Shown here piece by piece: positions 5,442-5,466 of a stretch of DNA of 5,466 nt (position 1 is its first letter; each line of letters begins with the position of its first letter). This stretch comes from Candidatus Omnitrophota bacterium. Its GTDB lineage: Bacteria; Omnitrophota; Gorgyraeia; JACOVV01. The notes under the pieces are model-generated. The model saw only the letters and a program-made list of their open reading frames with translations, was not told the origin of the DNA and did no database searches. Location of the stretch: contig JACOVV010000092.1 of assembly GCA_016177145.1 (NCBI GenBank), positions 1-5,466 of the forward strand. The letters run 5' to 3'. A program made the position numbers and the translations under genes.

Positions 5442-5466
5442 GGGGGTGTAGCTCAGCTGGGAGAGC
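5442..5466 (+). tRNA. 5' part of a tRNA, probably tRNA-Ala, cut by the window end
   Basis: The last 25 bases start with the acceptor strand GGGGGTG, followed by TAGCTCAGCTGGGAGAGC. This is the standard 5' half of many bacterial tRNA-Ala genes: acceptor strand, U8, and a D-arm with GAGC closing. The anticodon is outside the window, so alanine is inferred from the 5' half; tRNA-Val shares a similar D-arm and is the main alternative. It lies 20 bp after the dehydrogenase stop on the same strand. With tRNA-Ile(GAT) at the left edge, it recalls the Ile-Ala pair of rRNA spacers. Confidence 0.75.

Noticed and set aside
1..5466. CRISPR arrays, insertion sequences, toxin-antitoxin or phage genes
   Set aside because: I looked on both strands and saw no regularly spaced repeats, transposase motifs, terminal inverted repeats or small paired genes.

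Overview
The window runs 5'->3' from a complete tRNA-Ile(GAT) gene at its left edge to the first 25 bases of a second tRNA, most likely tRNA-Ala, at its right edge. Between them lie five protein-coding genes, all on the + strand and tightly packed. Base composition looks roughly balanced by eye. The gene content (a GT-B-like glycosyltransferase, an O-unit-type flippase and a Kdo-type CMP-sugar cytidylyltransferase) fits a bacterium with surface polysaccharide, probably a diderm. No marker in the window fixes the phylum; an uncultivated lineage is only a guess.

Layout: tRNA-Ile(GAT) (9-82, no encoded CCA); a 48-bp gap with no clear ribosome binding site; a surface-polysaccharide glycosyltransferase-like protein (131-1390); a 50-bp gap with a perfect extended -10 element at its left edge; a Wzx/MOP-type flippase (1441-2955); an HpcH/HpaI-type aldolase with a strong Shine-Dalgarno (2959-3723); a KdsB-like cytidylyltransferase joined by an ATGA overlap (3720-4517); a D-2-hydroxyacid dehydrogenase overlapping it by 53 bp (4465-5421); a small hairpin and degenerate heptamer repeat at the end of that gene; then the partial tRNA-Ala (5442 onward). 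There is no gene-free stretch over 300 bp.

How the genes may work together (inference): the aldolase, cytidylyltransferase and dehydrogenase form a translationally coupled block that looks like a route to a CMP-activated 2-keto acid sugar. It would use a pyruvate-type aldolase instead of the PEP-dependent synthases (KdsA or NeuB) of the Kdo and sialic acid routes. The glycosyltransferase could transfer that sugar and the flippase could export the lipid-linked product. No polymerase, ligase, initiating transferase or ABC exporter is present, so the cluster is incomplete within this window.

The most striking point is the frame around the cluster. tRNA-Ile(GAT) followed by tRNA-Ala in the same orientation is the classic content of the bacterial 16S-23S rRNA spacer, where the two normally sit close together. 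If 16S lies upstream and 23S downstream, this is a roughly 5.3-kb surface-glycan operon inside an rRNA operon. A metagenomic mis-join must be excluded first, because rRNA spacers are frequent chimera points.
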